A stretch of DNA of 64,000 bases from Paenibacillus pectinilyticus (GCF_001700435.1 NZ_LYPC01000014.1:1054001-1118000); one strand, 5' to 3'; counted from the first letter of the stretch, positions 27,724 to 37,251 are shown. Numbers and translations are program-made. Notes: a model not told the origin generated them from the sequence alone.

Positions 27724-29889
27724 CTATTGAATACTAATCGTTTGAATCGTAGCGCCAGTACCTTGCAGCAGAATTGCATGATTAGCTACCATATTCGCAA
27801 TATTACCCAAGATCGTGACGGTCGATGCAACGTTATAGGTTGTCGTGGTCACTATGCCACTGCTGCTAGTTTGATTCAGGGTAATTGTTGCGATTTTACC
27901 ATTACTGTTGAACGTTACACTGTTGAAGGTGCCCGAAACGCTGAAGCTTTGATTGTTTCCAGTTGTGAGCTGTGTAACCTCGGCGTAGACGGCAGAATTG
28001 TTATAGGATCGAACCTTGATCACATCGCCTGCCTGAAGGGCGGTTGCACTTACCAGAACACCTCCGCGGTAAATGAACGCTTTATCATTCAAGGTAACTG
28101 CTTGCGCTACATTCCCGCTAACCACGATTAACGTATTGTTAGAGGCAGAAACGACGGTTCCTGTCAGCAAGGAGATGGTAGGAAGCAACAGATTCGAACC
28201 ATCTACATGCTGCGATACTTCGGCAGTCAGTACGACCCCGCTATTATAATGCACGGTAATGACGTCGCCTGGTTGAAGGACGGAAGGCGGGCACAGCACA
28301 CCGTTGACATAAATAAATGTATTCGCATGCAGCTGAAAGCTGTAGGCTTTCCCAGCGCTTGTCACGGTAATTTGGTTATTGCTCACCGAACCGACAAGGG
28401 TTCCTGTCATATCGCCAGAAGTCGTTTGCTGTGAAACGGATTGTATCACTTCAATGACCGCAACTGAGTTGTTGTAGGAATAGGTGGTCAAGATATCGCC
28501 CACTTGCAGAGCGGATACATTCGTAATGGCGCCATTTCGATAGACGATGGCTCCGGTATTGAGCGGCAGACCTTTGACCTCGCCATTCGAGTTCACCAAA
28601 AGAGCATTGGAGCTGATCGGGTAGGCCATGGTTCCAGTCACTGTGCTGTCATAGTTGGTAGGTGTGCCTGTAGTGCCAACCGATTGTGTGACTTCGACGA
28701 AGCTTACACCGTAATTATAGGAGCGTGTACTAACAATATCGCCTAATTGTAAACCTGAAGCTGAAATTTGAGCGCCGTTTCGGAAAAATAAAGCATTGGC
28801 GTTGAGCGGGAGCGTAATCGTTTGACCGCCGCTCACGAGCGTCAGCGTGTTACCAGTTACAGCCGCTGCGACCATACCTGTTTTAACCCCGATAGCCTGT
28901 GATGGGTTCGTTGTTGGGTTGCCGCTAAGCTGTGTCACTTCGAGGAAAATAATGTTGTTATTATAAGAGCGGAAGTTTACGACATCACCCGTTTGCAGTG
29001 CGGAGCTGCTTACACGGGCACCATTTCGTAATATGAATGCATTGGCATCAAGGGGAAGACTGGATGTTTGCCCATTGGTTGTAAAAGTAAGAACATTGCC
29101 GCTGACAGGAGCGGAGACGGTTCCCGTGATCAAGCCATCATTGCTGCTAGGTAATTGATTCCCGGCGCGATCTAGTAAGGCGGCGATTTGTGCGCGGGTT
29201 ACGAGTTGTTTGGGACGGAAGGTGTTGTCTTCAAAGCCGTTGACTAAGCCCTTATCGACCGCAACTTTGACGTAACCGATCGAGCCTGCAGGCACACTGG
29301 AAGCATCTTTGAAAGGAAGCTTGGCATTCATGTTTGCTTCAGCTTCATTCTGAAGTTTCAGCGCTTTGACAAGGAGGGTTGTGGCCCAGAGTCGATCTGC
29401 CGGCTGATTCGGATTAACATTCGTATCTGACTCGCTGAAGAGATCATTCTCTAAGGCAACGGCTACATAACCGACAGCCCATGCAGGCACGCTTTTGGCA
29501 TCATTAAAATTAAGCTTAGTCGCCATTTCTTCCGCGGATTCCGCTTGATCACGCAACCCCATTAGTCGTACAGCTGCCGTGATGGCTTCGATACGTGAGA
29601 CCGATTCCTGCGGTTTGAAAGTGCCATCTGGATACCCATCAAAAATCCGTCTGGAAGCCAGACTCATAATGTAGCGCAATGCCCATTCAAAGTCTTTGCC
29701 CTGTGTATCCTTGAAGTCGAATTTCACATTAACATTCTTGGATTTGTCTTGCGTAAACCGTGAATTGTTGTTGCGATTGTCGTCTCGGTTATCATGTCCG
29801 TTTTGAGCAAATGCCGTTGTTCCCATACCCATCACGAGTGTGAAGGCAAGCGTTGGTACTAACCATTTTTTCATACGCGAATGCTTCAT
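27724..29889 (-). CDS. SLH-domain surface protein with repeated DUF5666-like domains
   Basis: This 721-residue secreted protein has a signal peptide (cleavage near AFA-Q, residue 28). Three SLH domains (about 65-250; DGYPDGTFKPQESVSRIEAI, NGFEDNTFRPKQLVTRAQIAALL) bind secondary cell-wall polymer. Five tandem copies of a domain of about 75-85 residues follow, plus a divergent sixth. Each copy runs from a GTV-x-NxLT strand through PLNxNAxxxRNG and LQxGDVVxxRSYNN to EVTQ. These resemble small DUF5666-type beta domains; the function is unknown. AAGGAG lies 12 bases upstream of the first ATG. It diverges from the small membrane protein gene. Confidence 0.88.
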   Translation of the reverse strand: MKHSRMKKWLVPTLAFTLVMGMGTTAFAQNGHDNRDDNRNNNSRFTQDKSKNVNVKFDFKDTQGKDFEWALRYIMSLASRRIFDGYPDGTFKPQESVSRIEAITAAVRLMGLRDQAESAEEMATKLNFNDAKSVPAWAVGYVAVALENDLFSESDTNVNPNQPADRLWATTLLVKALKLQNEAEANMNAKLPFKDASSVPAGSIGYVKVAVDKGLVNGFEDNTFRPKQLVTRAQIAALLDRAGNQLPSSNDGLITGTVSAPVSGNVLTFTTNGQTSSLPLDANAFILRNGARVSSSALQTGDVVNFRSYNNNIIFLEVTQLSGNPTTNPSQAIGVKTGMVAAAVTGNTLTLVSGGQTITLPLNANALFFRNGAQISASGLQLGDIVSTRSYNYGVSFVEVTQSVGTTGTPTNYDSTVTGTMAYPISSNALLVNSNGEVKGLPLNTGAIVYRNGAITNVSALQVGDILTTYSYNNSVAVIEVIQSVSQQTTSGDMTGTLVGSVSNNQITVTSAGKAYSFQLHANTFIYVNGVLCPPSVLQPGDVITVHYNSGVVLTAEVSQHVDGSNLLLPTISLLTGTVVSASNNTLIVVSGNVAQAVTLNDKAFIYRGGVLVSATALQAGDVIKVRSYNNSAVYAEVTQLTTGNNQSFSVSGTFNSVTFNSNGKIATITLNQTSSSGIVTTTTYNVASTVTILGNIANMVANHAILLQGTGATIQTISIQ

Positions 29890-30260
29890 CTTTTTCTTCT
29901 CTCCTTAATAAAATTGAATGAGTAGAAAATTGCGATTGTGCGATACGTGCTGAAGTTCGGTGCAACCTATTACATAATTCGGAAATAGATGGATTTTTAT
30001 GGGTGTACCCAAAACTTGATTACGCTTTCGTTATCTAGCGGTCGTTACCATACGAATTTTCAAAGATTCCGTTGCATACTTCGGTCTTATTTTCCGACTA
30101 AATTAATATATTTTTCTTAAAACAACATTCATGTAGAAGGAAAATTACACTTTGTGAAGTATGTAATAGATATGTAATCGCTCTATCATCAAGTTGTCAT
30201 CCGTCAACTTCTCACCCGTCAGTATTCCTAGCATAGTATGTAGGAAGGTGGTGATGAAAA
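29890..30260. other. Divergent intergenic region with a small dyad
   Basis: This is a 371-bp AT-rich region between the SLH gene and the small membrane protein gene. AAGTTG (30191-30196) and CAACTT (30205-30210) form a 6-bp dyad near the plus-strand gene. I saw no convincing promoter pair, riboswitch or extra gene. Confidence 0.35.
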
Positions 30261-30551
30261 GTGACATTTTCACTTGAGAGTTGGGTAGTTTACACGATGT
30301 GGGGAATATTTGGCTTAATGTTTATTGATTTTCTGATTGCCTTCTTCAAATCCTTTTGGGCAGGATCCTTTACACCCGCATTGGTGCTAGGTTATCTAAA
30401 AGATGTCCTATACTATGTATTGCCACTAAATTTCCTATTATCTATGGTTTCAATTGATCCCACAGTCTGGGCTTTGGTGGTTTTTTACTTCATTGGCGGC
30501 CTCGCTGTGATGATCAAGTATGTGCTCGATATCATTAAAAGATTTCAATAA
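30261..30551 (+). CDS. Small three-helix membrane protein of unknown function
   Basis: This is a 96-residue, very hydrophobic protein with about three transmembrane segments (about 7-28, 45-62 and 68-88) and a short basic C-terminal tail (KYVLDIIKRFQ). The GTG start follows GGAAGGTGGTGAT. I do not recognise the family; size and layout resemble holin-like or transporter-accessory proteins, but no motif supports either. A terminator separates it from the FtsH-like gene 89 bp downstream, so it probably has its own transcript. A link to that protease is only suggested by position. Confidence 0.7.
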   Translation: MTFSLESWVVYTMWGIFGLMFIDFLIAFFKSFWAGSFTPALVLGYLKDVLYYVLPLNFLLSMVSIDPTVWALVVFYFIGGLAVMIKYVLDIIKRFQ

Positions 30552-30560
30552 GGAAGCTGG

Positions 30561-30598
30561 AGGCCCTACCTCGAGTAGGGCCTAGATCTCGTTTTTTT
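30561..30598 (+). terminator. Rho-independent terminator
   Basis: AGGCCCTAC (30561-30569) and GTAGGGCCT (30575-30583) form a 9-bp stem. The T-run follows after eight bases, which is slightly distant. Confidence 0.75.
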
Positions 30599-30640
30599 CA
30601 TAGGGTAATTCTAACTTTATATACTAAGGAAGTGTAAGCC

Positions 30641-32368
30641 ATGAGGAGATATCAATGGATTAAATGGCGGAAGTTCATCCTCTGGCTAACGGCCGTTGTT
30701 TTGTTGGGCGTGCTGTTATGGGTTGGCGGACCAACCTACTGGGGGATTGCGCTAAGTTTAGCCAGCCTACTGATGCAACTGGTTTTTGCAATGGCCTTTA
30801 TGATCATCCAATTTGTTGCGCTCTTCTGGTTCTTGGCGCGAGGGCGAACGTACTGGATCCTACCTGGAGAGACAGGTTCCACGTGGGATGATTATCGAGG
30901 GAATCCGGAGATTGTGGAGAACGCCAAGCGAATTGTTACCTTGCTGAGAGGCGTGAAGGATTTCAAAGAAATGGGCGGAGAGGCTGTCCGTGGTTTACTT
31001 CTGTGCGGTCCGCCGGGTACAGGGAAATCTTACCTAGCGCAGGTTATCGCTAATGAAGCACAGGTGCCTTTTGCCTATGCATCAGCACCAAGCTTTCAGA
31101 ATATGTTCTTCGGTGTCGGGAACCTGAAGGTTATGGGTATTTATAAGAAGTCACGTAAGCTCGCAAAAGTGTATGGCGCTTGCATCATTTTCATTGATGA
31201 AATCGATGCGATCGGGATGAGCCGACAAGGCGGCGGTGGTATGGCGATGGGCGGCATGATGGGTATGGGTGGTGGTTCTGGTCTACTCAATGAGCTGCTC
31301 TTACAGATGGATCCACCGAATATTGATAATTCCAAATTTGTAAAATTACTTCGTTCACTAGGCCTTCGCCGTAAAAAGGCAGAACGACCTGCCGTATTAA
31401 CTATTGCAGCGACGAACTTGCCTGATGTACTTGATTCGGCGTTGCTGCGACCTGGTCGTTTCGATCGTCAGCTATGGGTCGATGTTCCTGACTATGATGG
31501 TCGGGTTGACATTTTCCAATACTATTTGAAAAAAGTAAAACTGGATCCTTCCCTCACAGCGGAGAAGGCTGGTATGGACTCCATCGGCTATAGTCCAGCG
31601 CAAATTAAGCATATTGTGAATGAAGCTGTTGTGATTGCTCATCAGCGAGGTGCAGCAGCTGCCAGCTATGAAGACTTCCGTGCAGCCATGGAGACGTATG
31701 AGTGGGGGCTTAAACAGCCCTATCGTTCCATGCAGGACGACGAGAAACGGAGTATCGCCTATCATGAAGCGGGGCATGCAGTAGCTCAGTTCTTGCTTAA
31801 ACCTCACTCGCGTGTTTGGAAAGTAACCATTATTCGTCGTGGTGGCGCATTAGGACTCTCAGCTACGAAGGAGACACATGAGCGACACCTCAAAACGGAT
31901 TCAGAGATGCTTGTATCCATTCAGGTCAGTTTGGCTGCTCGTGCTGTAGAAGATGAGTTCCTGCATACAAAATTGAATGGTGTTACGTCTGATTTACAGC
32001 GTGCAACAGAAGTAGCAGGTGCGTACTTGGGCATGATGGGTATGGGGAATGAGTTGTTCAGCTTCTTGGCTGTTGGCTCCCGTGTTGATGGACTCAAATC
32101 CCTTCGACCACAGATTAATGAGCTGCTGAATCAACAGATGCAAGAAGTGAAGAAGCTAGTGCTGGCGTATCCGGAGTTCGTTCACACGATTGCGGAAGAG
32201 CTGCTGAAGCGCGAAGATTTGACAGGCGAAGAAATCGAAGAGATTTTCGAGAACCTGTATGGAGACACGAAGCCAAGAGCTGTAGCGGTTAAGCCGATTC
32301 CTTTGAAAAAGCCGGTAGCGCTCGACAAGCCGTCTCCTGATGTTGTAGATACGGATGAGAATATGTAG
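30641..32368 (+). CDS. FtsH-like membrane AAA+ metalloprotease lacking the extracytoplasmic domain
   Basis: This 575-residue protein has two close N-terminal transmembrane helices (about 12-28 and 36-67) with almost nothing between them, unlike FtsH, which has an extracytoplasmic domain there. The AAA module has Walker A GPPGTGKS near 123, the pore-like FFGVG, Walker B IIFIDEIDAIG near 180-188, and the second region of homology ATNLPDVLDSALLRPGRFDR. The protease domain has the zinc motif HEAGH (375-379) and the third ligand Asp451 in TSDLQRATEVAG. A Gly/Met-rich insert (about 197-214) follows Walker B. All catalytic residues seem present. It is probably a specialised paralogue degrading membrane or regulatory proteins; the target is unknown. 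Confidence 0.88.
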   Translation: MRRYQWIKWRKFILWLTAVVLLGVLLWVGGPTYWGIALSLASLLMQLVFAMAFMIIQFVALFWFLARGRTYWILPGETGSTWDDYRGNPEIVENAKRIVTLLRGVKDFKEMGGEAVRGLLLCGPPGTGKSYLAQVIANEAQVPFAYASAPSFQNMFFGVGNLKVMGIYKKSRKLAKVYGACIIFIDEIDAIGMSRQGGGGMAMGGMMGMGGGSGLLNELLLQMDPPNIDNSKFVKLLRSLGLRRKKAERPAVLTIAATNLPDVLDSALLRPGRFDRQLWVDVPDYDGRVDIFQYYLKKVKLDPSLTAEKAGMDSIGYSPAQIKHIVNEAVVIAHQRGAAAASYEDFRAAMETYEWGLKQPYRSMQDDEKRSIAYHEAGHAVAQFLLKPHSRVWKVTIIRRGGALGLSATKETHERHLKTDSEMLVSIQVSLAARAVEDEFLHTKLNGVTSDLQRATEVAGAYLGMMGMGNELFSFLAVGSRVDGLKSLRPQINELLNQQMQEVKKLVLAYPEFVHTIAEELLKREDLTGEEIEEIFENLYGDTKPRAVAVKPIPLKKPVALDKPSPDVVDTDENM

Positions 32369-32388
32369 GATTCCTAATGTTCATATGA

Positions 32389-32428
32389 AAAACCTTCTGT
32401 TCCACAAAAGTGGGATCGAAGGTTTTTT
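32389..32428 (+). terminator. Rho-independent terminator after the protease gene
   Basis: AACCTTC (32391-32397) and GAAGGTT (32418-32424), with an inner CCAC/GTGG pairing, are followed by a T-run. Confidence 0.8.
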
Positions 32429-32581
32429 ACTTATTAGCACCATGGCCGCCAAATATTACGTAAGATTAATTAGGGAGTGTCGATTGATGGAGACTCTTGT
32501 TGGAATTTGCAAACAAGGATACCCATCATAGTTAAAAAATGACAATACCTTGAATTCTCCTCCCATTCATCTTAAGTTTAC

Positions 32582-32598
32582 CGCTTTCCATGAAAGCG
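32582..32598. promoter_or_regulatory. Palindromic cre-like element
   Basis: CGCTTTC (32582-32588) and GAAAGCG (32592-32598) flank CAT. TGAAAGCGTTATTT within it matches the cre consensus TGWAANCGNTNWCA at 12 of 14 positions. The gap from 32369 to 32744 otherwise holds the terminator and a second cre-like site. Confidence 0.4.
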
Positions 32599-32678
32599 TT
32601 ATTTTTCTATGATTAGAATATCAACTACGAGACAGCATCCTACTTACTGCAAGAAGAGAGGGTGATCGGGGATATACA

Positions 32679-32692
32679 TGTAATCGCTTACC
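32679..32692 (+). promoter_or_regulatory. cre-like (CcpA) site upstream of the dockerin gene
   Basis: TGTAATCGCTTACC matches TGWAANCGNTNWCA at 13 of 14 positions, 53 bp before the start of the modular surface protein. It suggests catabolite control of this gene. Confidence 0.5.
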
Positions 32693-32744
32693 AAGTGAGG
32701 GAATAAAGCATGTCTGCAAAGTTCTAATCTAAGGGAGGTATACG

Positions 32745-35700
32745 ATGCGTAGTTTGAAAAAAATAGTTTCTTCTGTCTCGATGATGGCAGTGGTCCTCAG
32801 TTTATGGTCACCAGGTGTGTCTCATGCAGCAACGCCGATCACTGATGCCAATTCATCGATTTTTGGTCCCAATGTCTATGTCTTTGATCCGACGATGGCT
32901 TCTGCTGATATTCAAACGGCGGTGGATGGTGTATTTGCAAGGCAAGAAAGAAGTGAGTTTGGTACGGAAAGAGATGCGCTCCTCTTCAAGCCAGGAACGT
33001 ATAACGGTAACTATTATGTTGGCTTCAATACACAAGTATCGGGTCTGGGTCAGAATCCTGATGATGTGTTGATCAATGGCGGGCTGAATGTGAATGCGGA
33101 TTGGGATAACGGAAATGCAACGCGAAACTTCTGGCGGGGGATTGAAAATATCAGCATTAACCCGACGTTAAAGATTCCGGATCCAGCCCATATTACCCCA
33201 GGGAATACGCAAATCGCGGTTTCACAAGCGGCACCTCTAAGACGTTTACACGTGAAGGGTAAATTGAACCTGTTTGATTTTGACTCGAATTGGAATGCTG
33301 GCTGGGCAAGCGGAGGTTTCCTCGCAGACTCAATCATTGATGGGCAGGTTATTCCAGCTTCGCAGCAGCAATGGTTTTCCAGAAACAGTCAGTGGGCTAG
33401 TTGGTCCAATGGGGTTTGGAATATGGTGTTTGTTGGTGATAAAAATACGCCGACCGGTGCTTTCCCAGATCCGCCGTATACGGTCGTTCCGAATACGCCA
33501 ATTATTCGTGAGAAGCCTTATCTGTATATCGATGGTTCAAATAACTATCAAGTATTCGTTCCTTCCCTTTCCCAGAATACGCAAGGTGCAAGCTGGGCGA
33601 ATGGCGCAACGCCAGGTGATTCCATTGGGATCGACCAATTCTATATTGTTCGTGCAGACATTCCAGCTACTACCACTGCAGCGAACATCAATGCGGCATT
33701 AGCAGCAGGTAAGAATTTGCTGTTTACGCCGGGTATCTATCACTTGGATGATACAATTCGTATCAATAATCCAAATACGGTCGTGCTTGGCATCGGGATG
33801 CCAACATTAATTCCAACGACAGATAAACCAGCCATGAAGGTTGCAGATGTTGATGGAGTGAAATTGGCAGGGCTGCTCTATGAAGCAGGTCCAAATGCGA
33901 CGTCTACGTTGCTCGAAGTAGGCCCAGCAGGAAGTGCGGCTGATCATGCGGCCAATCCGACATCCTTACATGACTTATTTTTCCGCACTGGCGGAGCTGT
34001 CGTTGGTCAAAATGCATCTCAAATGATCATTAACAGTGACGATGTCATCGGTGATCATTTCTGGATGTGGCGTGCCGACCATGGAGCGGGTGCCGGTTGG
34101 ACACAAAACGTCTCGACCAATGGTCTCATCGTAAACGGTGATGATGTCACGTTGTACGGCTTGTTCAATGAACATCACAATGAGTATCAAACGGTGTGGA
34201 ATGGGAACGGTGGTCGTCTGTACTTCTACCAATCCGAAATTCCATACGACGTACCGAATCAAGCTGCTTGGATGGATGGAACGAAGAATGGCTATGCCTC
34301 CTACAAAGTTGCTGATACGGTCACCTCGCATGAAGCTTGGGGATTGGGCGTCTACTCCTATTTCCGAGATGCAGCCGTGAAGCTGGAGAATGCAATCGAA
34401 GTGCCGGATGCGCCAGGTGTCAAAATCCATAATGCGACAACGATTTGGCTCAATGGTACAGCAGGCAGCGAAATCACACACATTATTAATGGTGTCGGAG
34501 GGCGTGTTTACGGTACATCAGGAAGCTCACAAAGACAAACCATTAATTTCTATGGAACTGATGTCGGCGACACAATACCACCTAGTGTGCCAACGAACCT
34601 AGCAACGAAGGAAACACCGGCTTATAATCGTGTCAAAATTGGTTGGACACCATCAACGGATAACCTTAACGTTGCGGGCTATGATGTTTATCGAGATGGT
34701 ACGCTCATCGGTCATACAACGACTGCGGAATATGTGGATACGACTGTAAAACCATTAACTACCTATAGCTATACCGTGAAAGCCAAAGATGGTGGAAATA
34801 ACTATTCAGCGTTGAGCGCTCCACTAAGTGTTACAACGCCGAAAAGAGCTTTGGATCGCTCCTCATGGACGGGGACTTCAACATCGGCAGATCCTGTAGC
34901 AAATGTATTAGATGGAGACATGGGTACGCGTTGGAGCTCAGGCAAGCCAATGGCACCATCTCCAGAGCAATCCATTACCATTGATATGAAAGTACCGACA
35001 AGCATTAATAGCATAGAGATGGATTCAACGGGAAGCAATAATGACTATGCGCGTGGATACGCCATCTATGTATCGAATGATGGCGTGAATTGGGGGACTC
35101 CAGTAACGACAGGTGTAGGCACGAATAAGCTTATTACGGTCGATTTCCCGCCGCAGTTGGTCAGATATTTTAAAATTGTTCAAACGGGTACGAACTCAAG
35201 TTGGTGGTCTCTCTACGAGGTGAGAGTATACGGAGCGGTTCCTCCTTCAGCTACCTTAGTAGGACCTGCAAGTGGAAAGGTTACAAGTGGGCAATCTTTC
35301 GATACGACAGTTAAGCTGGATAATGTCGTGTCTAGTGTATATGCCCAAGATATTCAACTTACGTATGACCCAAGCTTAATTGAATTTGTTTCAGCAGACT
35401 CCTTGAATCCCGCCATTACGATTATCGGCCAAAAAGATACATCTGGGCATTTACGTATCTTGACTGCCAATTTAGCTAATGGCGATGTGAACGGACCTGT
35501 GCTGACGCTGCACTGGAAAGCGAAAGCGCCAGAAGATAATACGTCAACTTCGATCTCGCTGGACAGCTTGGCCATCGCCGATTTGCAAACAGCCACGAAC
35601 CTTGGACCAAGTTCGAATGTGATTTTAGTCAAAGCAATCGTCGATCTGACGATATTGAATGGCAAGATTGCAACAGCGGAATCGACGTACAGTGGTGCGA

Positions 35701-36059
35701 CAGAAGGTTACGAAGTGGGTCTATATGTACCAGGATCCAAAGCAACACTACAATCAGCGATTGATGCGGCTAAACAAGTTGCAGCGAATCCAGATGTGAC
35801 GAAACAGTTAGCAGCACAAGCGGTTACTGATCTTAATAACGCACTTGCAAGCTTCGCTGCTAAGCAATACCAAAGTTCGCCAGGCGACGTGAACAACGAT
35901 GGCGTCTTCACAGTCGTAGATTTGGCCAATGTGGCAGCGGCTTATGGTAAAACATCAGCTGATACAGATTGGGCACAGTTCGAAAAAGCCGACTTCAACA
36001 AAGATGGCAGAGTTGATCTAGTGGATTTGGCAGCTGTAGCACAACGTATTCTAAATTAA
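32745..36059 (+). CDS. Secreted beta-helix protein with FN3, F5/8C, cohesin and dockerin modules
   Basis: This 1104-residue modular exoprotein has a signal peptide ending at SHAA (about 29). Residues 35-605 form a right-handed beta-helix-like domain (FGPNVYVFDPTM, LLFKPGTY, LLFTPGIYHLDDTIRI) of a family often auto-annotated as coagulation factor 5/8 or adenylyl cyclase. An FN3 module (about 609-700), an F5/8 type C carbohydrate-binding module (about 702-835), a cohesin (about 840-960; QDIQLTYDPSLIEFVSA), a FIVAR-like helical segment (about 965-1040) and a type I dockerin (about 1045-1104; GDVNNDGVFTVVDLANVAAA and DFNKDGRVDLVDLAAVAQRI) follow. The catalytic activity is unknown. Cohesin and dockerin on one chain, beside a cohesin-SLH anchor gene, suggest assembly on the cell surface. 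Confidence 0.85.
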   Translation: MRSLKKIVSSVSMMAVVLSLWSPGVSHAATPITDANSSIFGPNVYVFDPTMASADIQTAVDGVFARQERSEFGTERDALLFKPGTYNGNYYVGFNTQVSGLGQNPDDVLINGGLNVNADWDNGNATRNFWRGIENISINPTLKIPDPAHITPGNTQIAVSQAAPLRRLHVKGKLNLFDFDSNWNAGWASGGFLADSIIDGQVIPASQQQWFSRNSQWASWSNGVWNMVFVGDKNTPTGAFPDPPYTVVPNTPIIREKPYLYIDGSNNYQVFVPSLSQNTQGASWANGATPGDSIGIDQFYIVRADIPATTTAANINAALAAGKNLLFTPGIYHLDDTIRINNPNTVVLGIGMPTLIPTTDKPAMKVADVDGVKLAGLLYEAGPNATSTLLEVGPAGSAADHAANPTSLHDLFFRTGGAVVGQNASQMIINSDDVIGDHFWMWRADHGAGAGWTQNVSTNGLIVNGDDVTLYGLFNEHHNEYQTVWNGNGGRLYFYQSEIPYDVPNQAAWMDGTKNGYASYKVADTVTSHEAWGLGVYSYFRDAAVKLENAIEVPDAPGVKIHNATTIWLNGTAGSEITHIINGVGGRVYGTSGSSQRQTINFYGTDVGDTIPPSVPTNLATKETPAYNRVKIGWTPSTDNLNVAGYDVYRDGTLIGHTTTAEYVDTTVKPLTTYSYTVKAKDGGNNYSALSAPLSVTTPKRALDRSSWTGTSTSADPVANVLDGDMGTRWSSGKPMAPSPEQSITIDMKVPTSINSIEMDSTGSNNDYARGYAIYVSNDGVNWGTPVTTGVGTNKLITVDFPPQLVRYFKIVQTGTNSSWWSLYEVRVYGAVPPSATLVGPASGKVTSGQSFDTTVKLDNVVSSVYAQDIQLTYDPSLIEFVSADSLNPAITIIGQKDTSGHLRILTANLANGDVNGPVLTLHWKAKAPEDNTSTSISLDSLAIADLQTATNLGPSSNVILVKAIVDLTILNGKIATAESTYSGATEGYEVGLYVPGSKATLQSAIDAAKQVAANPDVTKQLAAQAVTDLNNALASFAAKQYQSSPGDVNNDGVFTVVDLANVAAAYGKTSADTDWAQFEKADFNKDGRVDLVDLAAVAQRILN

Positions 36060-36106
36060 TTGAAATGGAATAAAAGGCATTCGATAAAGGAATAGGGCTG
36101 AGGCAT

Positions 36107-36157
36107 CTCCGCTATGATACATTGTGTATAGTTTCATAGCGGGAGCTTTTGCTTTTT
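36107..36157 (+). terminator. Terminator after the modular exoprotein gene
   Basis: CTCCGCTATGA (36107-36117) and TCATAGCGGGAG (36134-36145, one bulged G) form a long stem followed by T-rich sequence. Confidence 0.75.
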
Positions 36158-36202
36158 ACACAGCAAGATACGTTCCTTACACGCTGAAAGGGGAAAACGA
36201 TC

Positions 36203-37246
36203 ATGGCTTTGCGAAAATGGTTGACTTGCAGTTTCGTCTTAGTATTTATAGTAGCGGTTATCCTTCCTACAGCAATTTGGGCCTCTGGGGCTGATTCAGC
36301 AGGTACGTTTACAATGTCGATTTCGAAGCAGCTGCCTAAGCTTGGAGAATCATTTGAAGTTGTTATCGATGGACATCAATTAGTGGATGCGTATGCATTC
36401 GAAATTAATATTGATTATGATCCTACTAGGTTAAAATTTATAGATGCCAAGTCAGATGTGCCTGGGTTCTCCGTTTCTCCCATTGTCAAAGACACACATA
36501 TCCAACTCGCGCATACGCGTGTAGGACAAGGGAAGGGACTAGAGGGCGAGCAGATCTTGTTCAAACTCCATTTCGAAGCGATTCAGAATGGGAAGTCAGA
36601 TCTTATTTTAAATAACGTCAAAGTGGTTGATTCTAAGCTCGTAAGTGCCACAATACAAATAAGTGCACGCACAGCGCTTACCGTTCATGATCCCTTCTCA
36701 TTCAATGATCTCGATGATTTCGACTGGGCTGTAGATGCCATTCAAGAATTGGCTTCGAAAGGCATTGTGAATGGAACGGGTGATCGCCTATTTAGCCCAG
36801 CAGCTGCCGTAACGCGCGCTGATTTCGTCGTGCTGTTGATGAGAGCACTTGGGTTGAAGGGTACCGACGGTGCATCATTTGACGATATCCAAGCTGGCAG
36901 CTATTATGAACAGCCTGTTGCAGCGGCTAGAACATTGGGGATTGTGCAAGGTGATGAGGGGAATCAGTTCCATCCGACGGCTTCGATCACTAGGGAGGAT
37001 ATGATGGTACTCACCGATCGGGCACTTCGTGCCTCCAATCATTTCTCTGCAGCAACTCGTCCATCTGCGCTGACTGATTTCAATGATGTTCCTGCGATTT
37101 CAGACTATGCGGTGGAAAGTGTCGCCATCTTAGTGGGCATGGGGCTCGTTCATGGTTATGACAATGGCTTGCACCCGAAAGAAACGACCAATCGTGCACA
37201 GGCTGCTGTACTCATCTATAATTTGTTGAATGATATCAATAAATAG
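36203..37246 (+). CDS. Cohesin-SLH surface anchor protein
   Basis: This 347-residue protein has an N-terminal hydrophobic signal segment (about 8-27). A cohesin-like domain (about 32-155; FEINIDYDPTRLKFIDAKS, GEQILFKLHFEA) is followed by three SLH domains (about 165-347; NGTGDRLFSPAAAVTRADFV, QGDEGNQFHPTASITREDM, HGYDNGLHPKETTNRAQAA). SLH domains bind wall polymers and cohesins bind dockerins, so it can be read as a minimal surface anchor for the dockerin-bearing protein encoded just upstream. That pairing is inference. GAAAGGGG precedes the ATG, and a strong terminator follows. Confidence 0.87.
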   Translation: MALRKWLTCSFVLVFIVAVILPTAIWASGADSAGTFTMSISKQLPKLGESFEVVIDGHQLVDAYAFEINIDYDPTRLKFIDAKSDVPGFSVSPIVKDTHIQLAHTRVGQGKGLEGEQILFKLHFEAIQNGKSDLILNNVKVVDSKLVSATIQISARTALTVHDPFSFNDLDDFDWAVDAIQELASKGIVNGTGDRLFSPAAAVTRADFVVLLMRALGLKGTDGASFDDIQAGSYYEQPVAAARTLGIVQGDEGNQFHPTASITREDMMVLTDRALRASNHFSAATRPSALTDFNDVPAISDYAVESVAILVGMGLVHGYDNGLHPKETTNRAQAAVLIYNLLNDINK

Positions 37247-37251
37247 CCATG

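Noticed and set aside
33975-34481. Minus-strand 168-codon frame inside the beta-helix gene
   Set aside because: It is antisense to a well-supported modular protein, with no ribosome binding site or recognisable motif.
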